A stretch of DNA of 64,000 nt from Globodera rostochiensis (GCA_018350325.1 JAEVLN010000025.1:348098-412097), one strand, 5' to 3'. Counted from the stretch's first letter, positions 22,263 to 37,200 are shown. Notes: generated by a model from the sequence alone, not told the origin. Made by a program: numbers and translations.

Positions 22263-25200
22263 TCCTAAATTCGCCATATTACACACGTTACCATTAATTT
22301 TTAAAAAAATAATTAATACATAAAAAAAATAGGAAAATTGTACTATTAATTATAAATAGAGGATAACAAAACTGTGACTCCTCTTTTTAACAGTGAAAAT
22401 TTAGCAAAATAAAAAAATCCGAAGTTAAAAATTTTTAGCTTAAAATTCTGGATGTCGACAAACCTGTAATATGGATAAATTTTAAAGTTCTAAAAACAAT
22501 GTCGCCAGCCAAATGACTAATCCGATTTGCCGGAATTTGGATTTTCGTTGTTCTAGGGACAATTTTCCAGGAGGCTCCGGAAAGATGTGTGCTCTTCTTT
22601 TGGGCTCAAAAACCGCTGGTAATTCAAGATCAACTGAATCATGGAAAAATCGTTCAAAGCCTCGGCCCCGGGGGGTTTTCCGAAAATTCGCGATCCCAAC
22701 TTGGCCAATTAAAACATTTCAAGCAACATAAACTGTACAACACAAACTTCAAGAAGATGAGACCAGAAGTTGCCGTCGTTGTCGTCTTTTTTGGCGCGTT
22801 TTTTTGAGCACGATTCTCGAAACTTGTTAGCCACCACATTTTGTCCCATTTGACAGCCAAAGGCCGATGATTGCTTAAGCAGTTTTCTTCCGCACGATCG
22901 CTTAAGCTTTAGTTGTTCCGATTGCTTAAACTCTTTTGAGTAAGCAATATTTTTGGAGATTTTGGAATATTCTTTGTGGTCCACGATGATGTCCGTGACA
23001 AGACTGGCTCCCATTTGAATGTTTTGCGCAAAGTTTGGGTTCTCGTCGAGGAATTTGCAGAATTTATTGTTCTTGTCCAGCATCACGAGACCTTTTTCTT
23101 AAAAGCATTTGTACAAAAAAGAATGACAAGGATGGGGGTACCAAACTGTGTCCGGACGAGGATTTTTTGTTAATTTTTCCAAGCCTGCTTAAATCAGCCA
23201 AGTGACGGAATTTAAGAAACGACCTAAGCCCATTGGTCTCCTTATTAGGGGCCGGATTTTTTAAATTTAATTACACACAGCTCTGGTTGGTTGGTTGGTG
23301 CCCGAAACCTCAGCTCAAACAAAACACTTACGGGCAGTCTGGGGCAAGTCTTTGATGACGGTCGTTCTGAAGAGTTGCTTCTGCGCCTGCGATTTTGTTA
23401 ATGCCGGTGCGTCGTCCACCGAATGGCCACAAAATTCGAAAAACTTTTTCACCGCAGGGAATTTTGACGCCAATGTTTTCGCCAACATGCCGAGCACAAC
23501 TTTGCCATAGTGCACAACTTTTTGGGCAAGCCACTTGACCCATGAGAAGGCCTGTGCCATTTTTCCCTTCGGATCAATTACCATCGCAAAGCTCGTTTTG
23601 ACGTCGTCCCATCCACTGGAAATGATGGTACGGTATACATACTGTGCCAGATTATTGTAATATATACTGTATAATGCACAGACAGATTAGTATTGTATGT
23701 ATAAATTACTACGGAATAAAAATACGTTGAAATTATCTTTTGTGATTCCGTACATTAAAAACACGCCTGTTTTCATTTTTATCTGGCCACCTGTGTAAAA
23801 CCGACGAAATCTTTAATTAAAAATAATAATGTCAATTCAACCAAAATAAGTCCCAGTTGGAGTGGTAGTACTCGAACGATGGAACTCGGTTGGTACGGCC
23901 CGGATTACTTACCCACTGATCAGAGACCAGCCCCATTTCGCAGCAGCACCGCCGGTGCCAAAAGCCAACACCGAGCCGAAGGCAATTTGTGCCAAGCCGA
24001 CAATAAAGAGCAGGCCAATTGTCCACATTGACGGTACCGGCATCGCAATGTCCAGGTTGTAGAAGTGGGACAAACCCGCGTCCTTCATCGTCTCCAACGC
24101 GTCCGTAGGGATCGGAACGTCGTCATCACCATTACCATCTTCAGCTGCTGCTGAAAGAAAATTATGGCTTTTTCCCCGATCAAAAGGTCGCCCTAACCCG
24201 GTTCGTCTGGAGGCGGGTCGTCTGGGCCGGAAGGATTCGCTGTACGAGGAGGTTCGGTTGGCGCCGATTTCTGCTGCTTTTCCTGTGCCTGCTTTTTCTG
24301 CTGCTCTTCCGCCTTTTTGGCTTCCTCTTTGTCTTTTTTGTATTTGAGTGCGGCTTCGTCAATTTCTATACAGTCCTTGATTTTGGCAACCCCAACATTC
24401 TAAAATTGAAAATTTGTATTGTAATAGCAATTTCAGCGAACCAGTTTTAAAAATAAAGAAATAAAATTGGGAATTTTGTGTTTGTGGAACTATTTTTCAC
24501 TACACTCATTAACATCTAGCTGGAGAAATGGCATAGTTTTGGATTGACCCCCTTTTAATGAGGATTCGCGATTTTTCGGCCTTCGTTTGTTGTGTCTTAA
24601 AAAAAGCTTGTGGCCCAGCTCAACGTGAGCCTTTGCCTCGTAGTAAAGCGTGATTGGACCAAATTCGTGGTCATTCGGGTCCACTTTCCTGAAAGTTTTA
24701 AATTAAATGTGGAATTTTGGATTTCAGTTGTCGGATTACTTGATCATTTCTTTTGCAATCTCCGGATGCTCGGAATTCAACATTAGGTGCGCCGTCTTGA
24801 TCAAATATGCCGGGTTCTCGAGCAGCTCACTTTTGCTTGGGTTTGCAACAAAATCGTTCAGTTGGCCAATTTTGGACGCAATGAATTCATCAAATTGCCG
24901 GAAGAATCCATCTTTCGTAGGCTTATCCAAAACATCACTGAAATAAATGGGTGCCGAATGCCATTTTACTTATATAGTAATCATTTTAATTTTCTTAAAT
25001 CAATTAAATCACAAATTTAAAAAACGATTTAATGAGTTTGAATATGAACATTTAGCGACACGCACGACGGCACTTTACGAAATCAGAGTGGTGGCACTCA
25101 CAACCCAACAATATGCCATTATATAATAAACAAAATTGGCATAAAACATACGTCACCGTCTTCCCGGCCTTTTTGCCTTCCTCAATTAATGCCGCAATTT

Positions 25201-28200
25201 CATGGTCAAATCGGTTGATCCAAAAGCTCCACAGCTCTTGAATCTGAACTGCCGCGTACTGACAATAGTCCTCTTCTTCCTCACAAATTGACCGCCCAAC
25301 ACCCATTTTATCGCACATTCGCTTGTAAAGTTCGTCTGATAAAACAAAAGAAATAGTAATTAGAACAAAATGGGCATTAAATAATTAATTAGATAGTTAA
25401 TTAGTTGTTTTATTGCCTTCCTCGGAAATTGAATTGGTACTCATCCTTTATGTGCCCGCACTAAATTTGCTCACTAGACATATTTAAATTTTTTTTCAAA
25501 AATTTTCCGCTGGTATTTATTTGTTCAGATAATCCGAAATCCAAAAAAATAAATAAAGTTGGCATAAAGTAGAAATCCGCTCAAAATCACTAAGGGATAA
25601 TATGTAGTTCCTGCTGGCCCTACCCCCCGGTCTCCATTCCCAAATTTATTTATTTTTAATTGATAATAATAAAAATCATTTTGTGCAGCAACCGTACCGC
25701 GAAACGACAGTATCGGAATTCGATTCTGCAGGAACGATGTGAGCTGGTCGGCGACCAATGCCTCGCGTTTGTCGCGCCAATTTTCCCAGTCTCTGTCTGA
25801 CCATTCTTCGTTTTGGCAGCCGCCGCCGTCGCTGATCAGCCGCTTTATGTCCGATTTGCGAATGATCAGACAGCCGGAGCCCGGCTGGCCCTTCCGCGCC
25901 ACGCGGCCGGCCACCTGCTCCTCGACGCGGTTGTTCCGCGGTGGAAAGGCGGTGATATGTGCTAGGGCTGCTCGGGAATTGAAATTTACCGAGAATCGAG
26001 AACCGAGACCGAGACCGAGAAATGACACCGAGAACCGAGACCGAGACCGAGAAATGACCCCGAGACTCGAGACCGAGAACGAGACCCAAAAAAACCGAGA
26101 AATTTCTCGACTCGGGACCGAGAATCGAGAAATTTCAAATTTTTTTCGAAATTCACTAAAAAAATATTAATTTTAAGCTCCAAAAATTTTCAATAAATAA
26201 TTTTACACTCAGGGCTGCCAACTGTCCTTATTTATAAGGTTTTTCCTTATTTTCGGGTTCGGGAAAGTTTTTCGAAGTTAGTTGAATAGGCTTGGTGTAA
26301 TTTTTTCCGACTAAAAAGATGTTTTTCTTGCATATTCACCGAACAAGGCTGCAAAAAAATCTTACCAACCAATTTGCGACAAATTTTGAATTTCCATTTT
26401 TATTTCTGGAACAATTTTTGCCCGATTCCATTCCATCGTAACCGCCGGAGAAAAAAATTTAAAAAAGAGTTTAATTTAGGAGTGTATTTTCGTGGTTTTT
26501 AAAGCATTTTTTACGAAATTTTCAAAAAAAAAATGCAAATTTTTTGCAAATTCTGTTTTATTTAGGAGGGGGAGGGGGGGGGGGGGTCGGCGGTGCCGAT
26601 AGGCGCCGTCGAGAAAATTTCGAATTTTTAACTCAATTTGTTAAGAGATTTGCAGCCAAAATTTTAAAAATGCGGTGATTTTTTCAGGCATTTTAGGAAA
26701 GGAAGGGGGGGGGGCGGGTGGCGCTCCGATAGGTGCCGCCGGGGAAAAATTAAAGTTTAGTGAATTCAATTAAATGTGCTTAAATTGCAAAAAAAACCAT
26801 AATTTTTATAAGATTTTGTTAGAATCAATAAAAAGGAGTATTTATTAAATTAAAAGAATAAAATGGATTTTAATTAAAGGAATAGAACTCACGATCAATA
26901 AATTACCGGTCAGAATTTAACCACTGAGCCATACGACAACTGAGTACAAATGGTTTGCAAAAGATATATAATTAAAGATTTTTTAAAATTGATTTGTCCT
27001 TTATGCATTTTTTAAATCTTTCAAGCTCAGATTCTGTAATGAATTCCACAAAAAACCCAATCTTTACCAGTGTAAAAAAGTCTCGTTTTCCGAGACTAAA
27101 AACCCGAGACCGAGAACCGAGACCGAGACCCAAAAAAACCGAGAAATTTCTCGACTCGAGAACCGAGACCGAGAATCTCGAGCAGCCCTAATATGTGCCA
27201 AGCCTTTATTGCGCAACACCTGTTAAATAAAAGGCTTAAAATATGTACTTACATAATGTATAAGCATGAATTGGCCTTAACCCGATAAAGTAGGGTTGGT
27301 CCCCGTCCCCGACTTTTTTTAGTCGGAGTTTTCGTCACCGATCCCCGACTTTTTTGGCCGGGAACGAAAACCCCGACCCCGACTTTTCCCGCCCGAGTGG
27401 TCGGGGACCAACTCTACTTAAAGGCATGAATTGGACTTGGCCCGATGTGTTCTTTCACGTGCATTCCCACCAGGCCCCCGCCTATCCCACGGAAGTCCAT
27501 TCGCTATAGCATTCCAATCTCCGATCGTGAGAAATGCTGACCCCCCCCCCCCACCCCGGAGTCTATAATACAATATAAACTAGAGCACGGACCGATCGAG
27601 ATTCTCGATCGAAATCTCGAACGGTCCTCAAGTCCAGGCTCTAATATAAACCGAGGATCAATCAGTAAGCCTCAGAGTCAGTCAGTCAATCGACTGCCCT
27701 CTCCATCCCTCCCGATGACTAACCCTTCTCCTGCCTATTGAGGGCTTTGGTTGCGGCCACATAAAGGATAAGTACCGAGAAGTGTTACCTACTGGGGTCC
27801 CCGGCCCAGCACTTGCTTTTATAATTATAGGAAAGTGGTGTGGGTTTAAGACTGTAGAGATGGGGGTACTGTAAAGGTAATAAATAATAACTACGGTAGT
27901 AATCACAAAAAAATATTTCCCACATCATCGGCAGGGTTCATGTCGACACCGCGCGCAATGAGCATTGTGCCGATCAGAATGCCGCCTTGGCACATAATTT
28001 CAAAAAAAAAAGTTCTAAAGTCTCGATCACGGGTCTCGAACCGAGAAATTCCTCTGTTTTTTGGGTCTCGATCTTGATTCTCGGTGTTATTTCTCGATCT
28101 CGACACTCGGTAATTTTCAAGTCTCGAGCATCCCTAGTGTGGGGGTACCACCTTAATGAACGTCCGAATTCGCCGCTTTGATTGGCCAATCTGCGCCGCC

Positions 28201-31200
28201 AATGCATCTTTAATCGTGTTGGCATCTTCGATGGAGCCGGTGGTGATCAGAACCGCCCGTTTATCTGAGTAGTCCAATGCCTAAACACAATAATATAAAA
28301 ATATTAAAATGTTACATTATTTTTATTTTAAATGACAAAGCACTCTTTGAAAAATTGGCCTAAGTTTTATATGGCATTATGTTTTGGAACATATGTTTCG
28401 GTCAAAATGTTCTTATAAAGGACTTTTTAGAAACGCCCCGGCACCAAAAAAATGTTTCTTCTTCTGCTGATCAGTGACCGATGGATGGTACCTTTTTAAC
28501 AATGCTTTCTGTCCACTCGGCGTCATTTTCGCACAATTTATCATCGGCATCTTTTTTGTACTGACGGTCTTTGAAGCGCGGCACATTAATGGTCATTAGC
28601 TTAAAAATGTTGCCGACAAAGTCACGCTCATTGTTCGAGCCAGCAGTGCCGGTAATTGATGTCATGTTGGTGTATGGGCACAGAAAGCCAACGTTGTTTT
28701 TGTAAGCGGATTGCAGTGACAATGGAGTGATCTCCATTTGTTGGTCGATCTGGACAATCTGTTGCAGTCCCTTGTCCCATTGCGATTGTGACTCGATGAT
28801 GCCGCTGTTCATGTTGTCCACCGGGATGATCCGCATCGGCGTCATCGTCGATGGCACGGTTGTGCCGTTGTTGTTCGTTGTGCCGTTGTTGTTCGTTGTG
28901 CCGTTGTTGTTCGTTGTGCCGTTGTTGCTCGTTGTGCCGTTGTTGTTCTCCGTCTCCATGATGTATTGCACCTTGTCGTTCAAGCCAAGCGCTTGTAAAG
29001 CCGAGCTGCACCATCCCTCTACTTTCAACTTGACAAAGTCGAGCAAATGTTTGGGAATCTTCGGTGCCATTTCAGCCAAATCTTTTCTTAAGCCGTTTTC
29101 TTCAGCTTCTTCTTTTTCATTGGCATTTGTTCGACGGGCAGTCGCCGGATTTTGTGGGCGGTGCCGTCGTTGACGAACGCTGGGAGGAATTTTCTGAAAT
29201 TTAAGCAAATTCAGCAGAGAACTACGCACCAAAAGCCCGCTTTTCGTTTTCGAAAAATCTTTTTTAAAATCATAAAATTTCTTGCTACTTTTACATTATA
29301 CATATTATGTACACACTTTTACTTCTTTGTTGTTAATCTCTTCAGCATCTTCAACAAATTGGTTGATAAATTTCACCTAAAAAAAAATATTTTTTTGCGG
29401 ACTTTTTATTATATTACTTAACAGGATGGATTCTGTTCTGATTTTTTACTGATTTCGACCATTTTGGCAATTATAACAATTTAAAATTATCATCGTTTCA
29501 TTTGGAAATACTTCTTTTGCATTATGTAAATATGCAGGGGAATTAGGCTTTTGAATTGATTTTGAATTTCCCTATCAAATATCATTTAAAATCTAAAATT
29601 TTCTCAATGTGCCTATTAACTGCTTTTAAAATTAAGTAAAAAATATTTTCTGATTTTTACTGATTTTGACATTTGCATCAGAATTCTGTTTCTGATTTTT
29701 TTGAAATGGCGATCAGAATCCATCCCTGTTACACTTATACAGGGCTGCGATCGAGTAACGACAATGACCAAGTACAAACTTGATTTCCAAGTACATAATG
29801 GTGGAATTTTATGAAATTACGCTCAATTCAATCTCACCCAAGCCAAAACTCCCGAATCTCCTGCACATCTTAGTCTAAGCCTAAGCTTGATCTAAGCTAA
29901 GCTTAGGCTTAGACTTAATCTTAGCTTCAGTACGGGACTGAATCGCACAAAGAGTGGGCCTCGGATCGGTACCCAAAATTTGATTAAAAAGTGTAACAAA
30001 ATGCGAAAAATTGATCAGTATTTTTTGTTGAAATGTTGGTTTACATAATGCCAAATTGTTTGAAAATGGCAAAAAATAGGTAAATTTTTGGAGAAATTCG
30101 GTCGATTCGTTGGGGGAAAATCAAAACATTAGAAATGCTCATTTATCACGTACATTCTTTGGAAATAAATAGTAATAATTTGTAAGTACGAGGGTCAATT
30201 TCAGGTAGTACGAATCGCATCCCTGCACTTATTTATACATTCAAATAATCCCAGGGGACTTACCATATTCGCTTTGACTTCCTTTACTTGCTCGGCTGTC
30301 AGTGTAACATTGCCGTCCTTTTCAGTAAGCGTGCCATTTTTTCATTTCCCGCAAAATTAAGTCCCAGGCTAACGCCACAAACATTAAAATCTCGTTTAGA
30401 CTTTCCATGCCCGGTGAATTGGTCGCCAAACGAAGTTCACGCTCTTGTGTCACATCGTCATTCTGCAACAACAACAAAAAGTCTGTAAAGCTAAACGAAA
30501 GTGAGGGACTAGAGAGTGTATGAAAGTAAGAGAGCAAATAAGTAATTAGAGAGAGAGAGAACGACGAGAATTGGTTGCTCCCCCCTTGATGGAATAATAG
30601 CGCGAGACACGACGAGAGAGAGAGAGAGTGTGTTGGAAAAAAGGAGGGTGACTAAGCAGTTCGAGAATGTTTTCTGAGTTTTCTTTTGAAAAATGCCAAT
30701 GAAACGATTTGTTTCCTCATATAAAAGCGAGTTCAAAGGCAATCCCCCTTTCCAAGAAAACTCTGACCTTTGAAAAATCGCCCTCATCATTGATTATTGC
30801 ATCAATTCGACGCCCACCTCTGACATCCTGAATATATACTACATATATATTGTAAATAGATATATATATTTATTGTAAATATACTATATATATGTATTTA
30901 TGTATTGCTCGCTCGCTGACCTTTCCAAAGAATTCATCATATCACATCGTCATTCTGCAACAACAAAAAAATTCGTAAATGAAAATTTTGAATAATAAGC
31001 ATCCCTCTCGAATATTTATTGTTAGTTTTTTTAATCTCAGAAAACCTCATTTTTATTTAAAGAAAAATGCCATGAAACGATTTGTTTCCTCATATGAAAG
31101 CGAGTTCAACGGCGGAGCAGCACGGTTAAGCGCCAGAAGCGTTTTGAAGACCATAACTTTTTGCAAATAACGAATCAAGATGAAATTGAAATTGGCACTA

Positions 31201-34200
31201 TTGAAAAGCTCTGAAAGCTCTGGATGTTTGAACAATTCATCAAGCAAAAGCTACGCAGTCCGAGCTTTCTCAAAAAAGTTATAAATCGAAAGTCGCCAAA
31301 ATTCGTACTTTTTTAGGCTTATCGAGTTCGCTTTTGCTTGATGAATTGTTCAAAACATCCCCAGAGCTTTCCAATGGTGTCAATCAATTTCATCTTGTTT
31401 TGTTGAGTTTGCAAAAAATTATGGTCTCAAAAACTTTTCTGGCGCTGAACCGTGGTGACAATCCAGGGGCCTCATGCTCGTCTCGTGGTTTAGTAAACCA
31501 TGGTTAACGGCTTAACCATGGTTTAGTTAACCGTGGTTAACGGCCGACCTTAACCGCTATGCTAGTCATTAACCGTGGTTAAGCAAACCGTGGTTAACGT
31601 AACAGTGAAGTAAACCGTGGTTTATAAAATTATTAATAGCATAATTTTATTATTATAAAATAATAATTTAATCAATTAAAAGTTTCGATTAATATAATCA
31701 TTCCGAATAACTTCCGCACTTTGGGCAATATTTTCATTTGGATTTTCTTGCATGCCATCACCCTCCACATCCCCTGCTGCTACAAACGGTGGTAATGGCG
31801 CGTGACAATCAATAGCAATGTTGTGAAGCATGCTGCATACCGCAGCAATTTTAGTCAATTTGACTTAAATAGTTTATTTTCAGCCGCAGATTATAGATAA
31901 ATACCGGGGCTTAGTCTGCATTTGTACATTAAGCACCTCCATCGGTTTTTGAATATACCAAAACACTGCTCAATAGTAACTCGAGTCTGTGCATGCGCAG
32001 CGTTGTAACTTTCTTCTTTTTGTGTACGTGGAAATCTTATTGGAGTAAATAGCCAATTCTTTTGTGGATAGCCCGAATCACCCAATACAATTCCATCAAT
32101 AGCGCGTTCTTCCATTCTCGAGAAAAATGTAGAACATCTTAGTCACGCATTAGTTTCGATTTAATGTAAAAAAATACCGTAACACATAGCTATCATGGCA
32201 TGATCCCGGATAGTTACAGAAGAAAGCCTGAAACTTTTTTTGGTGATCACAAACCCCCATTGCGTTGAGAGCTGTAAAGCCTTTTCTACATACGTAAGCA
32301 TAATCTAGTTCATTCGAAGGCCGTTGTATCGGTAAAAATGTGCCATCGACACACGCAACCACTTGTGGCATTCTTGCCTTCTATGACGTTTGCAAATATT
32401 TAAAGCTCCCAGAAAAGTGATATTACCGAGTCACTTGGGCTATAGCATTGAGGATCTTTGATCATCACATAATGAATAGCATATGTTAAATTAACATTAA
32501 TTTAAATACTCCTATATTTTATAGTTTATGTTATAATAAATTATTTTAATGTTATATAATTTAATATCAATTTTTAAACACATTTAAAAATATTTATTTG
32601 ACAAAAATAAATCCTTAACCACGCTTCGAGTTGTGGTTAAGAACTCTTAAGAAAAAATAAACCATGGTTAGATGAGCATAGAATTTTTGGTAAACCACGG
32701 TTAACATTCCTTTAACCATGGTTAAGAAGGGAACAAACCGCTGTTAACGGAACCACGGTTAAGCCTTAACCGTGGTTAACAATGAGAAGACGAGCATAAG
32801 GAAGGATCAAACCGTGGTTAACGGAACCATGGTTAAGCCTTAACCACGGTTAACAATGAGATGATGAGCATAATGTTTTGAAATTATTAACCGTGGTTTA
32901 CGTCGTTAACCACGGTTTAGCGCTTAACCACGAGACGAGCATGAGGCCCCAGGAGCTATATAGATCCTGGATTGTAATTGTAAATGTTCAGCTTATTGTT
33001 GACCTTTTTTTCAAATCTGAATGTGCGGACACATAAAGGATAATACCGTCTATGTCAAAACACAGTGAAATCATTGGCACAAATCAAATGCAATTTCGAC
33101 CTTTCTTGCAACATTTTCATAAAAAAATGCTTAGTTCTGACAGGAAATGCTTAAATATATTGTTAACAATGAGAAATATTCAATCCATTTTAAGTGCCTA
33201 ATAATGAATTAATGAGATTGTGCTTTTTATTTTTATTTTGAGATCCGAGCCCTGCCTAATGCCCCTTTCCAAGAAAACTGACCTTTGAAAAATCGCCCTC
33301 ATCATTGATTATTGCATCAATTCGACGCCCACCTCTGACATCCTGAATATATACTACATATATATTGTAAATATATATATATTTATTGTAAATATACTAC
33401 ATATATATATATATGTAAATATATGTATTTAACCTTTCCAAAGAATTCATCATACGCCTCCTGGCTCTGGTAGTCTTGCATTGTTCCGTAGATGACATCG
33501 CATGCATATGCCTCTCTCAAGCTGTGGGTGTAAAAATCAGATTATTTTAATCACCTAAATGTGCTTTATATACCGTATTTCCTAAAATAAAGCCCCCCCC
33601 CCTAAATTAGAGTCCCTCCCTCTAAAATAGAGCCCCCTTTTTTTGGGGGGGGGGTTGAACAATAGAGCCCCCCCCCCTTAAATAGAGCCCCCCCCCCCTT
33701 AAAATAAAGCCCCCCCCCCCAATTTTTGAATTTTTTTTTTGCCAAATTGGCCATACTTTTTGGATTCTCAAATTTGTGAAAACTAACGCAAAAATGTTTG
33801 TTTATTTTTCTCCATTTTTTCTCCAAGTTTATAAGTCATTGGCCAACTTTAAGCAAAAATATGAATTTTAAAAAATTAGTAAATTTCTGTAAAGAAAAAA
33901 TGAAAAGTTCTAATTGTCATTCCGGCACTTTTATAAGAGTTTTTATAAGCTTCCCTCCACATTTGGCCTTCGTTGAAAAAGCATGAATTTGAGCATTACT
34001 TGTTTTTCATTGTAATTTTTTGCTTTTTAAATGATTTTGAGGCCAAAATTGATTTTTGGAAAGATTTTAATTTTCGAAAAAATGTTTGTATTTTGGTCCG
34101 GAGTTCGAAATCGGGTAAAATAGAGGTCATATTCGAATTTATTTTTTAATCAAAATAAATGCCTTTAATAATAAAAAGTGTCATAACTTTTAAACTTTTT

Positions 34201-37200
34201 GACAATGTTCATTTTAAAAATAGGTAGTTATGAATTTTTGTGAAAATTATTTGATAAAAATTGAGATTAACTTTTAAATTTTTTAAAAAGGAGAAAACAC
34301 TAGAAAAATGGTTGGGTAACTCATAGATATCGAAAAATGTTGTTATTTAATAATAAAATTTCTATTCGGCGATTGATTTTGCCAGAAAAAAATAGTCAAA
34401 ATTGTCCAATTTTGCCAAAATTTGTTGCAAATTTTGTTAAGATTTTCTAAAAAAATAGGTTGAACAATAAAGCCCCCCCCCCCCCTAAATTAGAGCCCCC
34501 TTTTTTGGGGGGGGGGGGTTGAACAATAGAGCCCCCGGGGGCTCTATTTTAGGAATACGGTAAATGCCGTTGGAATGGATTCGGCTGCTTTCCTCATTCT
34601 CGGGATAAAAATTCCCGAACCCGGGTAGGTCGAGAATTCCAAAACCGGGTTTTCGGCTCTATCTCGTTTCCGAGAAGAAGTAGCAGCAGTTCGATACCAG
34701 CGGTGTAAATGGAGAGCAGTTTTAGGAGAATTAAATTTAAAAGAATTGGATTTTTAAATAGTTTTTATGTAAAAATTGCTGCAGAAAAAACCAAACCCCT
34801 AAAAAATAATAACAAAAATAGTTAAAGGGATTATATTTTAATAATTTAAATGCTTATCGTAAAATGCGCATATTATGTATTGTACACCCCCACCTCTCCT
34901 CATCCGAGTATTCGAGCACAATATGGGAAACCGTCAGTCCGAAAAGGTCAAAAAAATTGGCCATTTCCTCCGCGTCTTTTTTGGCCAAATGATGGTTGCT
35001 GGTGATCACGCCGACGAGCATCCCCTGGCCAGACATCGCCTCATCATCCTTTTGCTGTGATCAATGTTTTGATTGTTTTCCCCCCGTTGATGATCAGAGT
35101 TTTATTCAATCACCTTTTTCTGCTGGTCCCCAGGCTTGTTTGAATGATTAGTGAGATGAAGCATTGCCGCCAACATTGCCACAATCCACGATTTGCCTTC
35201 GCCAGTCGCCACTTGCAGCATTAAGCCGTGCATTTCTGGGCACTCCGCTGCAACAAACCGTCGCAACATGACGGCAAGCAGTTGGGTGTTCCGCGGTTTG
35301 AATCCTGTGAATGTACTGTATAAACTCTTGTAATCCCCCACCCTCTAATAACCCCCCACAATAAATGATCATGAACAGAGAGAGAAGGGCTTCCAAATTT
35401 AGTCATTGCTCATTTTGATGCCTCTATAATGGACTTAATAATGCCTAATCTTCCCTATTTCGGGATTTTTTATGCCTTTTTGAGCTTATTTTGAGAAAAA
35501 ATTTGGAAGCCATCTGCTGATTAATTGTTGTGACACCTACAGTATGAGTCAAAGTCAACAACTCATAAAATAAGCATTTAATTTTGTAACTTTCACAATC
35601 TCAGATTATAATTGTGAATTTTTGGAGGGCCCGCAAAGGATATATATGTAGATATCAGATTTAGCCTCATCAGGCAACACAAAAACTGCTGTGATCCGGC
35701 ACAAATTTACCTGACAAAATACTGAATAAACTTGCCACTAATCACTTCGACGCCTTTTACGATCAGAGCGAGTTTGCTCAAAAGTTATATCCTCCGACGA
35801 CGACTTATGTTCAGCTCACCATTCTTTAATTTCCTCTGCGCCGAAATTTTTAAAGTTTTTGTTGAATTCTTGCACAAATTTGTTGAATGAATCTATAAGC
35901 CATTTGCTCAAGTTGCCGTTAACCGCCTTCAACCGGCTTTCATCTTAAATGTTAAGCATGAACAAGTATAACAGTTTGGTTTAAAAAATCTCAAGAAAAA
36001 AACATCGTATTTTTAAAAAGGTTTAATTATTAGGGCTGTTCGAGAATCTCGGTCTCGAAACCGAGAAGACTCTCGAGTCTTTTTTGGGTCTCGAATCTCA
36101 GTAATTTTCCGACAAAACCTATTTTAATTAGTATATTTATTACCCATGTGTTTAAGAACGGCACTGAAACCACCGCCGTCTTCCATAATTTTTTCCACGA
36201 GTTCTGCAAATGATAACTGCTGATCATCGTCTTTCTGCCCGCCTTTTTGCAGAAAATTCTCGTAAATCTAAAGAAGAACCTTTTTTAAATCAGAACAAAA
36301 TATCCTTGTCAATCTCTTCCCCCCCCCCCCCCCCTAACTACACTAACAACCCTTTCCATACTGTGCATACAGTATTTCAAAGCACCGACCATTTGTGCAC
36401 GCTTAATCGCTTCTTTGAACTCATTTAGTAATTCCAATTTCGATGACGTCATAGGACAGTTTTCCGCTTCTTCCAATTGCCGAATCCATCGGTCATTAAA
36501 CTCTTTTATCATCGTTAAAATGTGCTGACGACTCGTGATCTCGTCGGCCCGATTCTTAGATTCGTGTTGATCATCGTCGTCTTTCTGCCCGCTTTTTTGC
36601 AACAAATTCCCGCAAATCTAAAAAAGAATCAGCAATTAGTAGCAGGGCCGTAAGCATTCCGGGGAAAGACCGCGTACCGACAAATTTTTCGGGCCTCTCG
36701 ATAGGTGCGGAAGATTTGGACCGCTTTTAAATCAGAACAAAATAGCCTCGTCAATCTCCCCCCCCCCCTAACACAGTATTTCGTAGCACCTACCATTTGT
36801 GCACGCTTAATCGCTTCTTTTAACTCCTTTAGTAATTCCAATTTTGATGACGTCATTTCACACTTTGCCGCTTCTTCCAATTGCAGAATCCATCGGTCAT
36901 TAAACTCTTTTATCATCGTTAAAATGTGCTGACGATTAGTGATCAGATCGGCCCGAATTTTCTGCCCGCATTTTTGCAGCAAATTCTTGCAAATCTAAAG
37001 AAGAATCATCAATTAGTAGCAGGGCCGTAAGCATTTCGGGGGAAGCCGGGCTGATAATCTTGATATAATTGGTAATAAAAAATTAATTAATTTCTAAACT
37101 ATTAATTGGAAAGTCCAACAAATTAGCTAAACATAGATGGCCAAGGGGGGGGGGTCGGCTCGAGCGCTGCAAAGTGCGATGTTAGGAGGGGGGTAGGGGT

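Noticed and set aside
28727..29173. 148-codon plus-strand frame rich in VVPLLF repeats
   Set aside because: It is the complement of the NNNGTT repeat and SecA-like exon on the minus strand.
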